Shown: piece after piece, positions 43,090 through 53,034 of the stretch
Layout of the letters: the number at the start of each line of letters is the position of its first letter
Position numbering within the stretch: position 1 is the first letter of the stretch
Assembly: GCF_033878955.1 (NCBI RefSeq)
Contig: NZ_CP138858.1
Coordinates: 1,302,001 to 1,366,000 of the forward strand
Length of the DNA: 64,000 nt
DNA from: Coraliomargarita algicola
GTDB lineage: Bacteria; Verrucomicrobiota; Verrucomicrobiia; Opitutales; Coraliomargaritaceae
Reading direction: 5' to 3'
Made by a program: the position numbers and the translations under genes
The notes under the pieces: generated by a model
Seen by the model: the letters and a program-made list of their open reading frames with translations, nothing else
Databases searched by the model: none
What the model was told of the DNA's origin: nothing

Positions 43090-45657
43090 ATGAAAGTAAT
43101 TATCTTAAGTTTATTGGTCGGCATCAGCACCTTCGCCTGCGCCAACGACAACTCCATGCCGATGCCCAATGCGGACTTTGAATCCGGCGATACAGGCTGG
43201 TCTTTCAATGGCAGCATGAGTTCGATCCAAGCACATGCCGCACGCAGCGGCAGCTACGGGCTGGAGGTGAACGATACAAAGCACAATCTCGGCAGTAACC
43301 TCCGCTCTTGGAAGCAGTCTGTCATGCCAGGACAATCCTATCAACTGGATTTCGATGCCAGAATCCTCAGTGGTGATGGAATCGCCGTGTATCTACAGTT
43401 CTACAATGCGCAGGATCAACTCATTCGTGACAGCCAAAACAAAGAGCAAATCCTCCGCACGATCCCGGGAGAGGCCAGCGACTGGGAACGCTTTTCCCTG
43501 GCGGCCACTGCACCCGAAACGGCAAGTAGTCTAAGAGTTTGGATACATTCCTTCATCAGCAGCGAGGTGCTGGCTCAATTTGATAACTTTACTTTGCGCC
43601 CCGTCTCCCAAGAAGCCGTCCAAAGACACGGCAGCGAACAAGCCGCGGATCGAAAAGTATCCGCGTATTCTTGGATCGGCAACCCGGACAATTTGATCGT
43701 ATTCGCAAAAGACAGCCCTGCGACTGCTTTTGCCGAATTAAAGGTCATGCAAGCAGACGGTTCGCCCTACCGCAGCCCCAAGGAGGACTGGGAGCAGGCC
43801 CGCTCACGCGTGGAAAACAATCCGCAATGGTCCGACTGGTTGGAAGAAAAACGAGCCGAGATCGATGCATGGATACTGGAGAAACAAGATCGAGTCGGCT
43901 GGGAAGCGGGCTGGAATCATGAATTTATTAGCCCCAAAGACGGCGCTTTCTTGATTTGGACCAAAGATGTGCCCGGCGAAGATGTGGACTATCTCATGAG
44001 CAAAACGGGCGATCGCGTCGAAGTGACCCCCACACTGATCCGCGCATGGGTGGGCGCGTTCCGCAAACGCCATGCCGACATGATGATCGAAGCGGCGTAT
44101 CTATACCGGCTCACCGAAGATCCAGCGTATGCGGAATGGGTCGCGGAGCAACTTGATTTCTATGCGAACAATTACGACAGCTGGGGCAATGGCGCTTCAC
44201 AAAAGCAGCATTCGCACTTGGGCTTTCAAAGCTTAGACGACGCAGTCATCATCTCGCGGCAGATCGATGCCACACGATTAATCTTTGACTACGCGACTCC
44301 AGAGCGCCGTCAGGCTTGGTTCACCAAGCTCTTTAAACCCGAGGCCGCCCTGCTGGATAGCTGCTTCCAGACGATCCATAACATCGCCACCTGGCAACGA
44401 GCCACCCAAGCAAAAATCGCGCTACTCTACGAAGACGCAGAACTCTGGCAGCAGGCAATCGAAGGCACCTTCGGCTTGAAGGCACAGTTTCAACGAGGCG
44501 TCACCTCCGACTACATTTGGTATGAGCAGTCGATGGGCTATAACGGATTCATTATCATGGGCACGCACTCGCTCTTTTCCTTTAGTGCCCTACTCGGCGA
44601 AAAAGATAAACTCGCCGAAGAAGCCTACGTGGCACAAAATCTCATGTTGGCACCACTCGCGCTTCGCTTTCCCAATGGACATCTGCCCAACCCCTCCGAC
44701 AACACCGGAAATCCCAAAGCTTCCACGACTTGGCTGGCAAAGACTTATCGTATTTTTCCAACGTATTTAGGGCTGGAAGCCGCCCGGAGCAGTTACAATT
44801 GGGATACCCTGATTGATCCACCCGCTCAAATCGTAGCGGACGATTCTGACATCACACCCGCCTACCCTGTTGTGCATACGCGCAATATGGAAAGCTCCCA
44901 ATTCGCGCTGTTGAAAGAGGGCCCCTGGCAGGTATTTTTTCACTTTGGCCAACTCAACCGATCGCACTCACAAGCAGAGGCGCTCAACTGGTCCGCCTCT
45001 TATAAAGGCCTCATGCTTTCGGAAGATGTGGGAACGGTTGGCTATGGATCGCCTTTAGCCAGCAACTACTACCGCAAAGGACTGGCGCACAACATCCCGC
45101 TGATCAAGGGACAAGGCCAGAAGCCATGGAGCACTGGAGAGCTGATTGAATTTGACGCTGATCAAGCGCGCGTCGCTGCGCGACAGAATCAATACCGGCA
45201 AGATGTATCGGCCGAACGAAGCCTTCAAATCGATGGCGACACTCTGATTGATCAAGTCAGCATACAGCTGAAAGATGGCAGCGCAGCAAGTCCACTCGGA
45301 CTCTCGCTCCACATCATAGGCCAAGCACAGTTGAACCAGGCCTTCCGGTCAATCGAGTCGGAGCAGTTCTCACAAGATCGTCCACGTGCGTTTCAATACT
45401 GGTCCGACATCAAAGCCACCGAATACGAAGGCTCAGCCAACATCCCGGTGCAATTGTCAAATGGCGACTTGATTGAAATCGAATTCGAACACGAGGGCCC
45501 CTTCACCCTCTATGTGGCGACGGCCCCCGGACGCCCCAATACGAGTCATACCGGTTTCTATTTAGAAACCCCTCCTCTCACAAAGGCGAATTGGACAACT
45601 TATATTCGTCCAATCATCGTATCCAACGATTCGATACAAGCATCGAGCGCAGACTAA
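43090..45657 (+). CDS. Secreted heparinase II/III-type polysaccharide lyase
   Basis: 855 aa from ATG 43090 (the frame to 43051 lacks a signal peptide at its start). Signal peptide to about residue 18, a carbohydrate-binding-like sandwich at 20-170, then an alpha/alpha toroid at about 230-590 with QTIHNIATWQ (His430) and WYEQSMGYNG (around Tyr478). A C-terminal beta-sandwich of heparinase II/III type (HTRNMESSQFALL, FHFGQLNRSHSQAEALNW) follows. The His and Tyr segments are where such lyases keep their acid/base residues. It should cleave uronic acid-containing chains by beta-elimination. Exact PL family not assigned. The SSS symporter follows after 45 bases. Confidence 0.82.
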   Translation: MKVIILSLLVGISTFACANDNSMPMPNADFESGDTGWSFNGSMSSIQAHAARSGSYGLEVNDTKHNLGSNLRSWKQSVMPGQSYQLDFDARILSGDGIAVYLQFYNAQDQLIRDSQNKEQILRTIPGEASDWERFSLAATAPETASSLRVWIHSFISSEVLAQFDNFTLRPVSQEAVQRHGSEQAADRKVSAYSWIGNPDNLIVFAKDSPATAFAELKVMQADGSPYRSPKEDWEQARSRVENNPQWSDWLEEKRAEIDAWILEKQDRVGWEAGWNHEFISPKDGAFLIWTKDVPGEDVDYLMSKTGDRVEVTPTLIRAWVGAFRKRHADMMIEAAYLYRLTEDPAYAEWVAEQLDFYANNYDSWGNGASQKQHSHLGFQSLDDAVIISRQIDATRLIFDYATPERRQAWFTKLFKPEAALLDSCFQTIHNIATWQRATQAKIALLYEDAELWQQAIEGTFGLKAQFQRGVTSDYIWYEQSMGYNGFIIMGTHSLFSFSALLGEKDKLAEEAYVAQNLMLAPLALRFPNGHLPNPSDNTGNPKASTTWLAKTYRIFPTYLGLEAARSSYNWDTLIDPPAQIVADDSDITPAYPVVHTRNMESSQFALLKEGPWQVFFHFGQLNRSHSQAEALNWSASYKGLMLSEDVGTVGYGSPLASNYYRKGLAHNIPLIKGQGQKPWSTGELIEFDADQARVAARQNQYRQDVSAERSLQIDGDTLIDQVSIQLKDGSAASPLGLSLHIIGQAQLNQAFRSIESEQFSQDRPRAFQYWSDIKATEYEGSANIPVQLSNGDLIEIEFEHEGPFTLYVATAPGRPNTSHTGFYLETPPLTKANWTTYIRPIIVSNDSIQASSAD

Positions 45658-45702
45658 GCCTCACATCAGCCATTCAGCTTCTCAACAAAGATCTCCCACA
45701 CC

Positions 45703-47502
45703 ATGTTAACGGAATATATCACACTCGGCGTTTATCTCGCAGTTCTACTGGCACTGGGTGCTTATTTTAAGAAGTTCACCAACAACTTGAGTGACTTCGT
45801 ACGTGGGGGCGCCCAAGGGCGCTGGTGGCTGATCGGCACCAGTATCTTAATGTCGGCGATCAGCGCATTCACCTTCACGGGAAATGCGTCTGCGGCATTC
45901 GAAGGCGGTCCGTCATTACTCGTAATCTATATTGCCAACTGTGCAGGCTTTGCTTGCGGTGGCCTCTTCCTCGGCCGTTGGATGCGCCAAACGCGGGCCT
46001 ACACCAGCGCGGATGTGGTGCGTAAACGCTTTGGCGTTCCTGTTGAACAATTCAACGCCTACTTCGGCGTCGTCATGTATCCCATCACGGCTGCCATCCA
46101 GTTGTATGCTCTCTCGCTCTTTGCCAGCACGGTATTAGGCCTGCCTTTGATTCCGATTCTAATCACGATCGCGATCATCGTAACCTTCTACTCCACCTCC
46201 GGGGGCAAGTGGGCGGTGATGGCCACTGACTTTGTGCAGGCCATGGTCATGATTTCCATCACCCTGCTTGTTTGCTTTCTCTCGCTGCGTGCTATCGGAG
46301 GGTTTTCAGAGTTCTTTAGCTACTTCAAGGATCCGCGCTTCGCTGAGGATTTTAAATTCATCAAAGATGCCGGCACTTTTGACGGCGATCGCTACACCCT
46401 CAAGTGGGCCATCGTCATCTTTTTTATTCAGGTCAATGCGCAGATCAGTCTGTCCTCAGCTGGCCGCTACATTACCGCACGCGATGGTAAAGAAGCTGCC
46501 AAAGCATCCTGGTTGGGCTTTGCACTGATGGCGATCGGTAGCGCCGTCTGGTTTATCCCGCCGATGATTGCTCGCTTCCTCTTCGAAGCGGAGATTCTCG
46601 GTTCCGGTATCGATAAGCCCGCAGAAAGTGCCTACGCTTACATCGCCATGGAACTGCTGCCCAATGGCCTGCTCGGCATGATGATTGCCGCCATGTTTGC
46701 CGCGACCATGAGTAGTATGGATACGGGGCTCAACAGCCAGGTAGGGATGATTGCCCGCAACATTATTCCACGCATTCGCACAATGCTGGGGCGGGAACAT
46801 GCGCTCAGTCCCAAACAAGAAATGCGGATCTGTCATATCGCGACCGTGTGTCTCGGCATCTTGATCACGCTGTATGCCATGTTCTTTGTCTTCTACGATG
46901 AAGTGACGCTCTTTGATGTTAGCCTGATGATTGCAGCGGTCATTGGAGTGCCGCTCTCCTTCCCTCTCTTTTTAGGACTGTGGCTGCGCAAATTGCCGAA
47001 ATGGTCTTTCTTCCCCATTTTTGCGGCCTGCACGATTCCGTCGCTCTACACCTTCATTGACAGTAAGTTTTTTGGTAATCCATGGACCGTCCAGGACAAA
47101 GCGATGTGGATTATGACCTTCGGCATCGCAGCGGGCTTAATCTGCCGATTATTGGCAAAGCATAGCAGCCAGCAATCAACAGTCGAACTCGAAGCTTTCT
47201 TCGAAGAAATGGACCGGCCGATCAATTATCAAGAGGAGATCGGCGAGTCCGCGATCGATTACGAACAGTATTTTATCATCGCCAAAGCGCTCTTCTTCGT
47301 GGGGGCACTGATTACACTCATCCTGCTACTGCCCAACGACTTTTTTAACCGGCTCTGTGTCCTATTCATCGCCGGATTCGTCTTCACAATTGGAGCTCTA
47401 CTCTGGTGGGGAGGCACACGCGCCAAAGCGATCGTTCAAAAGAATCAATCAACACAAAAACAAGCAGTGGCAGACAATGAGGCTGCCACGCTCAAGCCAT
47501 AG
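45703..47502 (+). CDS. SSS-family sodium:solute symporter
   Basis: 599 aa, about 13-14 membrane helices. LSDFVRGGAQGRWWLIGTSI and FTFTGNASAAFEGGPSLL begin the transporter core; MMIAAMFAATMSSMDTGLNS is the conserved region near helix 8-9 of this family. The last two helices (about 520-570) follow a soluble loop with several acidic residues. It differs clearly from the symporter at 32913-34856. Placed between the lyase and an FAD oxidoreductase, it probably imports the unsaturated or simple uronate sugars they produce or use. Confidence 0.9.
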   Translation: MLTEYITLGVYLAVLLALGAYFKKFTNNLSDFVRGGAQGRWWLIGTSILMSAISAFTFTGNASAAFEGGPSLLVIYIANCAGFACGGLFLGRWMRQTRAYTSADVVRKRFGVPVEQFNAYFGVVMYPITAAIQLYALSLFASTVLGLPLIPILITIAIIVTFYSTSGGKWAVMATDFVQAMVMISITLLVCFLSLRAIGGFSEFFSYFKDPRFAEDFKFIKDAGTFDGDRYTLKWAIVIFFIQVNAQISLSSAGRYITARDGKEAAKASWLGFALMAIGSAVWFIPPMIARFLFEAEILGSGIDKPAESAYAYIAMELLPNGLLGMMIAAMFAATMSSMDTGLNSQVGMIARNIIPRIRTMLGREHALSPKQEMRICHIATVCLGILITLYAMFFVFYDEVTLFDVSLMIAAVIGVPLSFPLFLGLWLRKLPKWSFFPIFAACTIPSLYTFIDSKFFGNPWTVQDKAMWIMTFGIAAGLICRLLAKHSSQQSTVELEAFFEEMDRPINYQEEIGESAIDYEQYFIIAKALFFVGALITLILLLPNDFFNRLCVLFIAGFVFTIGALLWWGGTRAKAIVQKNQSTQKQAVADNEAATLKP

Positions 47503-47540
47503 GCGAACCTTCCGAACAACAGATCGGATCAAATAGAATA

Positions 47541-48908
47541 ATGGAATCATACGATATTATCATCATGGGCGGAGGCCCCTCTGGAGCACAAGCGGGCATC
47601 GCTGCCGCACGCGCAGGAAAGCGCGTATTGGTCGTCGAAAAACACGGTTTTCTCGGCGGCTCACTAACCGCAATGGGCGTCGGCCCAATGATGAGTTTTC
47701 ACAACCCAGCGGGTGAGCAAGTCGTCGTCGGTCAGGCGGAAGAACTAATTCAACGACTGATGCAAAAGAATGCGAGTCCCGGACACATTCCAGACAGCGT
47801 CACCTACTGCAGCACCGTCACGCCCTTCGACAGTGAAGCTTTGAAAGTCGAGCTGGAATCCATGCTGCTCGAAGCTGGTGGTGAACTACTCTACCACACT
47901 CACTTTGCCGGCACTGAAAAGGATGCCGATGGCAATATATGTGCCCTCACCCTCTGCAACAAGGCAGGCTTACAACGCTACGAAGCCAAAGTCTTCGTCG
48001 ACGCAACCGGCGACGGCGATTTGTCCGCCGCGCTCGGAGCTAAGTTTGCTCTGGGGCGCCCGGAAGACAATGCCTTGCAGCCAATGACCATGAATCTAAA
48101 GGTCGGCAATGTGGACATGGAGGCGGTGCGCCAAAGCGTCTTTGAAGATCCCGACAATTTCGAATTTGATCTGGGTGCCGAAGAAGGCCTGCGACGGCTC
48201 AAAGTCACCCCACGCGTCAGTCTCAAGGCCTACACGAAGACTTGGAAAGCGGCTAAAGAGCGCGGCGAGGTGGACGTGCCCCGGGAGTTTGTTTTGTTTT
48301 TCGAAACCTCAACCCCGGGCGTCGTCATCGTCAACACATCACGAATACAAGGCCTGGATGGCACGAACCCTCACGATCTCAGCAAGGCCGAGGTCATCGG
48401 CCGCAAACAAAACTTGCAGATTTTTCACTTCCTGAAAACGCACTGCAAGGGCTTTGAGCATGCCATCCAAATGGACGGCGCAGCACAAATCGGCATCCGA
48501 GAGACGCGACGCATCGAAGGCCTCTATACGCTCACCGCAGAGGACGTGCTGAATGAAACCAATTTCCCCGACCCGATTGCACTGGGTGGCTACCCGATCG
48601 ACATACATTCGCCCGACAAGGTGGAGACCAATTCCAACCACTTGGCCGACGACACCCAATATCAAATACCGATGCGCTGCCTGCTGCCTCAGCAAACCAA
48701 TAATTTGATTGTGGCAGGGCGCTGCATCAGTGCCACCCACGAAGCCATGGCCGCATTCCGTGTCAGCCCCATCGCGATGGCCATCGGCCAAGCCGCTGGA
48801 ACGATGGCAGCCGTCGCGGTCGAGCAAGCCTGCCCGACGCATGCAATCCCCTACGCGGATGTGCGGGAGCAATTACTCAAAGGCGGCGCCAAACTGCCGA
48901 GCGCATAA
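47541..48908 (+). CDS. FAD-dependent oxidoreductase
   Basis: 455 aa. The N-terminal dinucleotide-binding fold is DIIIMGGGPSGAQAGIAAAR and RVLVVEKHGFLGGSLTAMGV, followed by VFVDATGDGDLSAALGAKFA and CLLPQQTNNLIVAGRCISA, the standard pattern of the FAD_oxidored (PF12831-like) group often found in polysaccharide loci. Cytoplasmic, no signal peptide. It lies 38 bases after the symporter and 54 before GH1, all rightward, so one operon is likely. The substrate is probably a sugar or sugar acid; not determinable here. Confidence 0.88.
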   Translation: MESYDIIIMGGGPSGAQAGIAAARAGKRVLVVEKHGFLGGSLTAMGVGPMMSFHNPAGEQVVVGQAEELIQRLMQKNASPGHIPDSVTYCSTVTPFDSEALKVELESMLLEAGGELLYHTHFAGTEKDADGNICALTLCNKAGLQRYEAKVFVDATGDGDLSAALGAKFALGRPEDNALQPMTMNLKVGNVDMEAVRQSVFEDPDNFEFDLGAEEGLRRLKVTPRVSLKAYTKTWKAAKERGEVDVPREFVLFFETSTPGVVIVNTSRIQGLDGTNPHDLSKAEVIGRKQNLQIFHFLKTHCKGFEHAIQMDGAAQIGIRETRRIEGLYTLTAEDVLNETNFPDPIALGGYPIDIHSPDKVETNSNHLADDTQYQIPMRCLLPQQTNNLIVAGRCISATHEAMAAFRVSPIAMAIGQAAGTMAAVAVEQACPTHAIPYADVREQLLKGGAKLPSA

Positions 48909-48962
48909 ATCACCGCAGCGAAGATCCGAATAATTTAAAACGACTAGACCCAAAGCAACTGA

Positions 48963-50393
48963 ATGAATTCAAACACGCATACAGACTCACGCTACACCTT
49001 TCCTGAAAATTTCATGTGGGGTGTCGCCGCCGCCGCCCCTCAAATCGAAGGCGCGGCCTATGAAGATGGTAAAGGAGAATCCGTTTGGGATGCCTATGCC
49101 AAAATACCTGGAAAAATTAAAAACGGTGATAACCTGGATCAAGCCTGCGACCACTACCACCGCTTCCCCGAAGACTTCAAACTGATGCGAGAGCTCGGTA
49201 TTAAAGACTACCGCCTCTCAATCGCCTGGCCGCGCATCTTCCCCAATGGGGATGGCGATATCAACCAAGCTGGGCTCGACTTCTACCATCGCCTCTTCGA
49301 CTCCATGGAAACCAATGGCATTACCCCTTGGGTGACTTGCTTCCATTGGGACCTGCCACAATCGTTGGAAACACGTTTCGGCGGTTGGCGCTCACGCAAG
49401 ACAGTCGATGCCTTCGCACACTATGCCGAAACCATCGTCAAAGCATTCGGCAGTCGCGTCAAAAATTGGTTCACCATCAACGAAATCGTCGCCTTCACTC
49501 GACGAGCGTATGGCATGGAACGCAACGCCCCCGGCATTGTCTGCGATACCAAGACGATCAATCAAACCTACCACCACGCCCTGCTCTGCCATGGACATGC
49601 CGTTCAGGCAGTGCGCCAGTATGGTCAGCCAGGCAGTCGGGTCGGCTTGGTCGACAATCCCCTCGTCCCCATCCCAATCACCGACTCCAAAGCCGACATC
49701 CAAGCCGCTCGCGCCTGCTTTGCCGAAGACAGCCGACGCGTCTTAGACCCTCTCTATCGTGGCGAATATACGGCCGACTATATCAAGGAGTATGGCGCAG
49801 AAAACCTGCCCGATGTGCAGGCAGGCGACTTTGATTTGATCACGGAGCCATGTGATCTGATCGGACTCAATATCTACTGGGGCTACTATGTCCGCGCCGA
49901 CGCAGAGGGGAAACCCGAGCGTGTCCCCTTCCCGCCCGACTATCCGGCCGCCTCGGTCGATTGGCTCAAGATCACGCCAGAATCTCTCTACTGGGGGCCC
50001 CGTCACATTCGCGACATTTACGGTGAGCAAACTATCTACATCGCAGAAAATGGCTGCGGCTACCACGATGAACCGCTCAACGAAAAGGGAGAATGCCTCG
50101 ACTTGCAGCGGCGCGATTTGATTCGAAACTATCTGAAAGAACTGCACCGCGCGATCCAGGACGGCGTCGATGTGCAGGGCTACTTCCTATGGTCCTTCAT
50201 GGACAACTTTGAATGGGGCGAAGGCTACGGTATCCGTTTTGGCATTACTCACATGGACTACACTACACTCAAACGCACTCCGAAATTGAGTGCCTATTGG
50301 TATGCCGAAGTCATCCGTAACAACGCACTCTACCATGGAGAAAACAGTCAATCAGCCACCGCTAGAACCGAACTAAGCGCCCTCGCGACGTAA
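48963..50393 (+). CDS. GH1 beta-glucosidase-type glycoside hydrolase
   Basis: 476 aa. The full GH1 barrel begins YTFPENFMWGVAAAAPQIEG. FTINEI carries the acid/base Glu174 and YIAENGCGY the nucleophile Glu362. The substrate-binding end is FLWSFMDNFEWGEGYGIRFG. No signal peptide, so cytoplasmic, cleaving beta-linked di- or oligosaccharides (beta-glucoside, galactoside or similar). Last structural gene of the 43-50 kb operon, followed by its LacI regulator. Its 3' end exists in two extra dead copies (12096-12276 and 34940-35132). Confidence 0.94.
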   Translation: MNSNTHTDSRYTFPENFMWGVAAAAPQIEGAAYEDGKGESVWDAYAKIPGKIKNGDNLDQACDHYHRFPEDFKLMRELGIKDYRLSIAWPRIFPNGDGDINQAGLDFYHRLFDSMETNGITPWVTCFHWDLPQSLETRFGGWRSRKTVDAFAHYAETIVKAFGSRVKNWFTINEIVAFTRRAYGMERNAPGIVCDTKTINQTYHHALLCHGHAVQAVRQYGQPGSRVGLVDNPLVPIPITDSKADIQAARACFAEDSRRVLDPLYRGEYTADYIKEYGAENLPDVQAGDFDLITEPCDLIGLNIYWGYYVRADAEGKPERVPFPPDYPAASVDWLKITPESLYWGPRHIRDIYGEQTIYIAENGCGYHDEPLNEKGECLDLQRRDLIRNYLKELHRAIQDGVDVQGYFLWSFMDNFEWGEGYGIRFGITHMDYTTLKRTPKLSAYWYAEVIRNNALYHGENSQSATARTELSALAT

Positions 50394-50418
50394 ATGACCT
50401 TGCATTGAAGCGTATAAA

Positions 50419-50434
50419 AATATTACGTAAGATT
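50419..50434. promoter_or_regulatory. LacI-type operator candidate (autoregulatory)
   Basis: AATATTACGTAAGATT, 21 bases before the LacI start. One base away from a perfect AATCTTA-CG-TAAGATT palindrome and with the central CG common in LacI-family operators. Related sites occur at 56704, 56901 and 63591. Confidence 0.62.
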
Positions 50435-50454
50435 TCTTACTGAAATCCCCTTCA

Positions 50455-51489
50455 ATGTCCCGCGTCAGTCTCAAACAAATTGCCGAAAAAGCAGGCGTCT
50501 CCCGCATGACGGTTTCTTGCGCTCTGCGCAATTCGCCACGTGTTAAAGCAGAGACCGCCGCTCGCATCCGGGCCATCGCCGACGAACTAGGCTACGCACC
50601 GGATCCGCGATTCGCGGAACATATGGCGCGCGTGCGCGACACCAAGCAAAAAGCGCTTTTACCCATCGCGTGGATCAATGCCAATGCAAAGCAGAAAGCC
50701 TTTCGCGAATACGAATGGCTACAGCCATATTTTGAAGGCGCACAAGAACGCTGTGAGGAACTGGGCTACCGGCTCGAAGAATTCTGGCTGCGTGAACGTG
50801 ACATGAGCGCAGAGCGACTCTCGGATATTATCACTCACCGTGGCATACGCGGCGTGATCCTAACACCGACCATTCCCAGCATCACCCATCTGAAGCTCAA
50901 GTGGGAAGCGTTCAGCTGTGTCTCCATCGAGAACGCCATTCTATCACCGCGCGTGCACCGCGTCATCCCCGACAGCTACTACAATATTCTACTGGCCATT
51001 AAAGTGCTCAAGCGCCGCGGATACAAGCGCATCGGTCTTTGCATGCATCATCTGGAATCGCGCCGCTCCAATCATGCCTATCTGGCAGCCTTGCAATTGA
51101 CTCAGGCAGACATGCCATCCTCAGCGCGAATACCGGCGCACATTTTTAAATCCTTCGAAATGCCCAGCTTCAAAAAATGGCTACGTCAGCACAAGCCCGA
51201 TGCCATCATCTGCCACCACTCACGCATGCTTCACTGGCTAAATGAATTGGGCTATCGTGTCCCGGAGGATATCGGCGTCGCGCATTTAGCGACAGACAAA
51301 GACTGCCAGGACTGGGCCGGCATTTGGCAAAACAAACACCACATCGGCGCACAGGCCGTTGAACAGTTGGTATCCATGATGCAAAAACGACGCACAGGAA
51401 TCCCCGAGCACCCGCATGAAATTCTGATCCAAGGCAACTGGCAGAATGGGACAACATTGATTCCAGCTAGAGGCGAGCTCTTAAAGTGA
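50455..51489 (+). CDS. LacI family transcriptional regulator
   Basis: 344 aa. Helix-turn-helix VSLKQIAEKAGVSRMTVSCA followed by LRNSPRVKAETAARIRAIAD, and a sensor domain containing HRGIRGVILTPTIPSITHLK and YRVPEDIGVAHLATDKD. A palindrome with a central CG lies 21 bases upstream. Similar palindromes about 95-105 bases before three other transcription units suggest a local regulon including the clan-A glycosidase operon, the MFS symporter and the second pseudopilin module (inference). Confidence 0.92.
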   Translation: MSRVSLKQIAEKAGVSRMTVSCALRNSPRVKAETAARIRAIADELGYAPDPRFAEHMARVRDTKQKALLPIAWINANAKQKAFREYEWLQPYFEGAQERCEELGYRLEEFWLRERDMSAERLSDIITHRGIRGVILTPTIPSITHLKLKWEAFSCVSIENAILSPRVHRVIPDSYYNILLAIKVLKRRGYKRIGLCMHHLESRRSNHAYLAALQLTQADMPSSARIPAHIFKSFEMPSFKKWLRQHKPDAIICHHSRMLHWLNELGYRVPEDIGVAHLATDKDCQDWAGIWQNKHHIGAQAVEQLVSMMQKRRTGIPEHPHEILIQGNWQNGTTLIPARGELLK

Positions 51490-51620
51490 AGCGAATACGA
51501 AGTGTCGTAGCGTGCAGCTTAGCAAACGTTCATGACGTGTAAACTTAGCCTCGGTCCGCTTGCTGGAGCTGTGCGCGACGAAAAAGTCATTCTTTATACA
51601 AAGTACAGCATTGCCTCGTA

Positions 51621-51750
51621 ACACTGTAACGATGGCTGAAGCACATCGCTCCTGGAACGACGAACTTTAGTCGTCGCTCGCTATCCAGAACACTGTAACG
51701 ATGGCTGAAGCACATCGCTCCTGGAACGACGAACTTTAGTCGTCGCTCGC
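51621..51750. repeat. Tandem pair of REP elements (type A)
   Basis: Two identical 61-base copies (51621-51681 and 51690-51750) with a period of 69. Each contains CGATGGCTGAAG and CTTTAGTCGTCG, imperfect inverted arms. They resemble the repeats flanking the RAYT gene at 58708-59322. The second copy ends five bases before the PL22-like gene stop. The rest of the 51490-51754 gap contains no gene. Confidence 0.85.
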
Positions 51751-51754
51751 ATCC

Positions 51755-53032
51755 CTACTCCGTCGCAGCGAGCAAATCTGCTACGCGGACGAAAGCGACA
51801 TCGGCTGCGCCGTGCACGGTCGTCGAATAGCAGACATAATGTCCTCCCACGCAGAAGTGCGGGTGCGGGTGCATGTGATAAGGATGCAATGCTTTGCTCG
51901 CCTGTGGCATGTGGCTCACGATGTCGACAGATCGCTGGGTCTTTAAATTGACAAAGCGCACATGATGACACTCGGGTGCATCGGCTGGCATGGAATCGAG
52001 GACGAGATAATTGCCACAAGGCGACGAATGGGCATGCGAGACGGTCTCATGCGGCCACATCAACTCTGGCTGCGCCTCGGTAGGACCTGCAACACTCAGA
52101 GGCACGCGCTCCACTCCGGTCTGGTAGTGAATGTACCAAATATATTCGCCATCGGCACTCCACCACTCATGCCCGTGCAACTGACGGGGATCTTTACGCA
52201 CGCAGTCGACGGGGTCCACTAGATGCGAGTTTGCAGAGGTCTTTTCATAGCCCTCGCTGGCCAATGATTCTGGATAGACAGGCGTCAATTGCCCGCCCTT
52301 TCGAATCAGCCAAAGGCGGTTGTCTTTGGGGATATACTCACCGCTGATCGGATTCACATAGTTTTCCTGCGCCAACAACATGAGGTCCGGATGCACGGGA
52401 TTGAACTGCCCGTGATTATAAATGCGTTGCACCGTTTGCCAGGTTTCGACCTGCCCCTGCTCCAGTGAAAATTTGCCGATCACGGTGTCACCGCCCACCC
52501 CCGCATCGATACCGAAGTATTTCCCATCCGGTGATCGAGTGAAGTGGGTCGCATAACGCTTGATGGGTCGGTTCCCCACCTGACTCACAGCAAAGCCACC
52601 CATGCGACGTGGACTGGACTGCGGATCGACGGAAAGCGTCCAAACGCCTTGAGCATTGGCCCAATAAACATCGGCCGTCGCAGGATAGACATAGGGAGAT
52701 GCCGCGGAAAAAGCAGTCTCTGGAAACCAGCGAATGGACTCTTCCTGAAAATCGGCCAAGCCCAGGCAACGACCGGTATGTGCATCGTTCGACGGCGGAA
52801 AGGCACAATAAAACCAGTAATAACGTCCATCCGCCGATAGGCTTTGATTGATGTAATAAAAAGACTGCTGCAGCGGCGCCACACGGGCAATGTCCCCCTC
52901 GGGCGGCGTCAAGATGTGACTCACCACTCCCGACTGCGGATCCGTCCACGTGCCGATAAGGCGAGACTTTGTCAAATCCCTGGGTTTGGCTTGCGTTTGG
53001 GACGCCTGAGTTGCTGCATTTGAATTCACCAA
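51755..53032 (-). CDS. Oligogalacturonate lyase-like beta-propeller protein (PL22-like)
   Basis: 425 aa, no signal peptide, so cytoplasmic. Repeated propeller strands are seen, with QQSFYYINQSLSADGRYYWF, NHGQFNPVHPDLMLL, LHGHEWWSADGEYIWYIHY and HPYHMHPHPHF. The His-rich HGHEWW and HMHPHPHF stretches fit the manganese site of PL22 oligogalacturonide lyases. Start is TTG 53032 (GTG 53029 possible); no ATG nearby. The gap to the upstream glycosidase is two bases, so both are translated from one message. Likely degrades imported uronate disaccharides. A general TolB-like propeller is the alternative. Confidence 0.75.
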   Translation of the reverse strand: MVNSNAATQASQTQAKPRDLTKSRLIGTWTDPQSGVVSHILTPPEGDIARVAPLQQSFYYINQSLSADGRYYWFYCAFPPSNDAHTGRCLGLADFQEESIRWFPETAFSAASPYVYPATADVYWANAQGVWTLSVDPQSSPRRMGGFAVSQVGNRPIKRYATHFTRSPDGKYFGIDAGVGGDTVIGKFSLEQGQVETWQTVQRIYNHGQFNPVHPDLMLLAQENYVNPISGEYIPKDNRLWLIRKGGQLTPVYPESLASEGYEKTSANSHLVDPVDCVRKDPRQLHGHEWWSADGEYIWYIHYQTGVERVPLSVAGPTEAQPELMWPHETVSHAHSSPCGNYLVLDSMPADAPECHHVRFVNLKTQRSVDIVSHMPQASKALHPYHMHPHPHFCVGGHYVCYSTTVHGAADVAFVRVADLLAATE

Positions 53033-53034
53033 TA

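Noticed and set aside
51621..51750. CRISPR array
   Set aside because: Only two copies with an 8-base gap between them, and the unit is a hairpin matching REP elements elsewhere.
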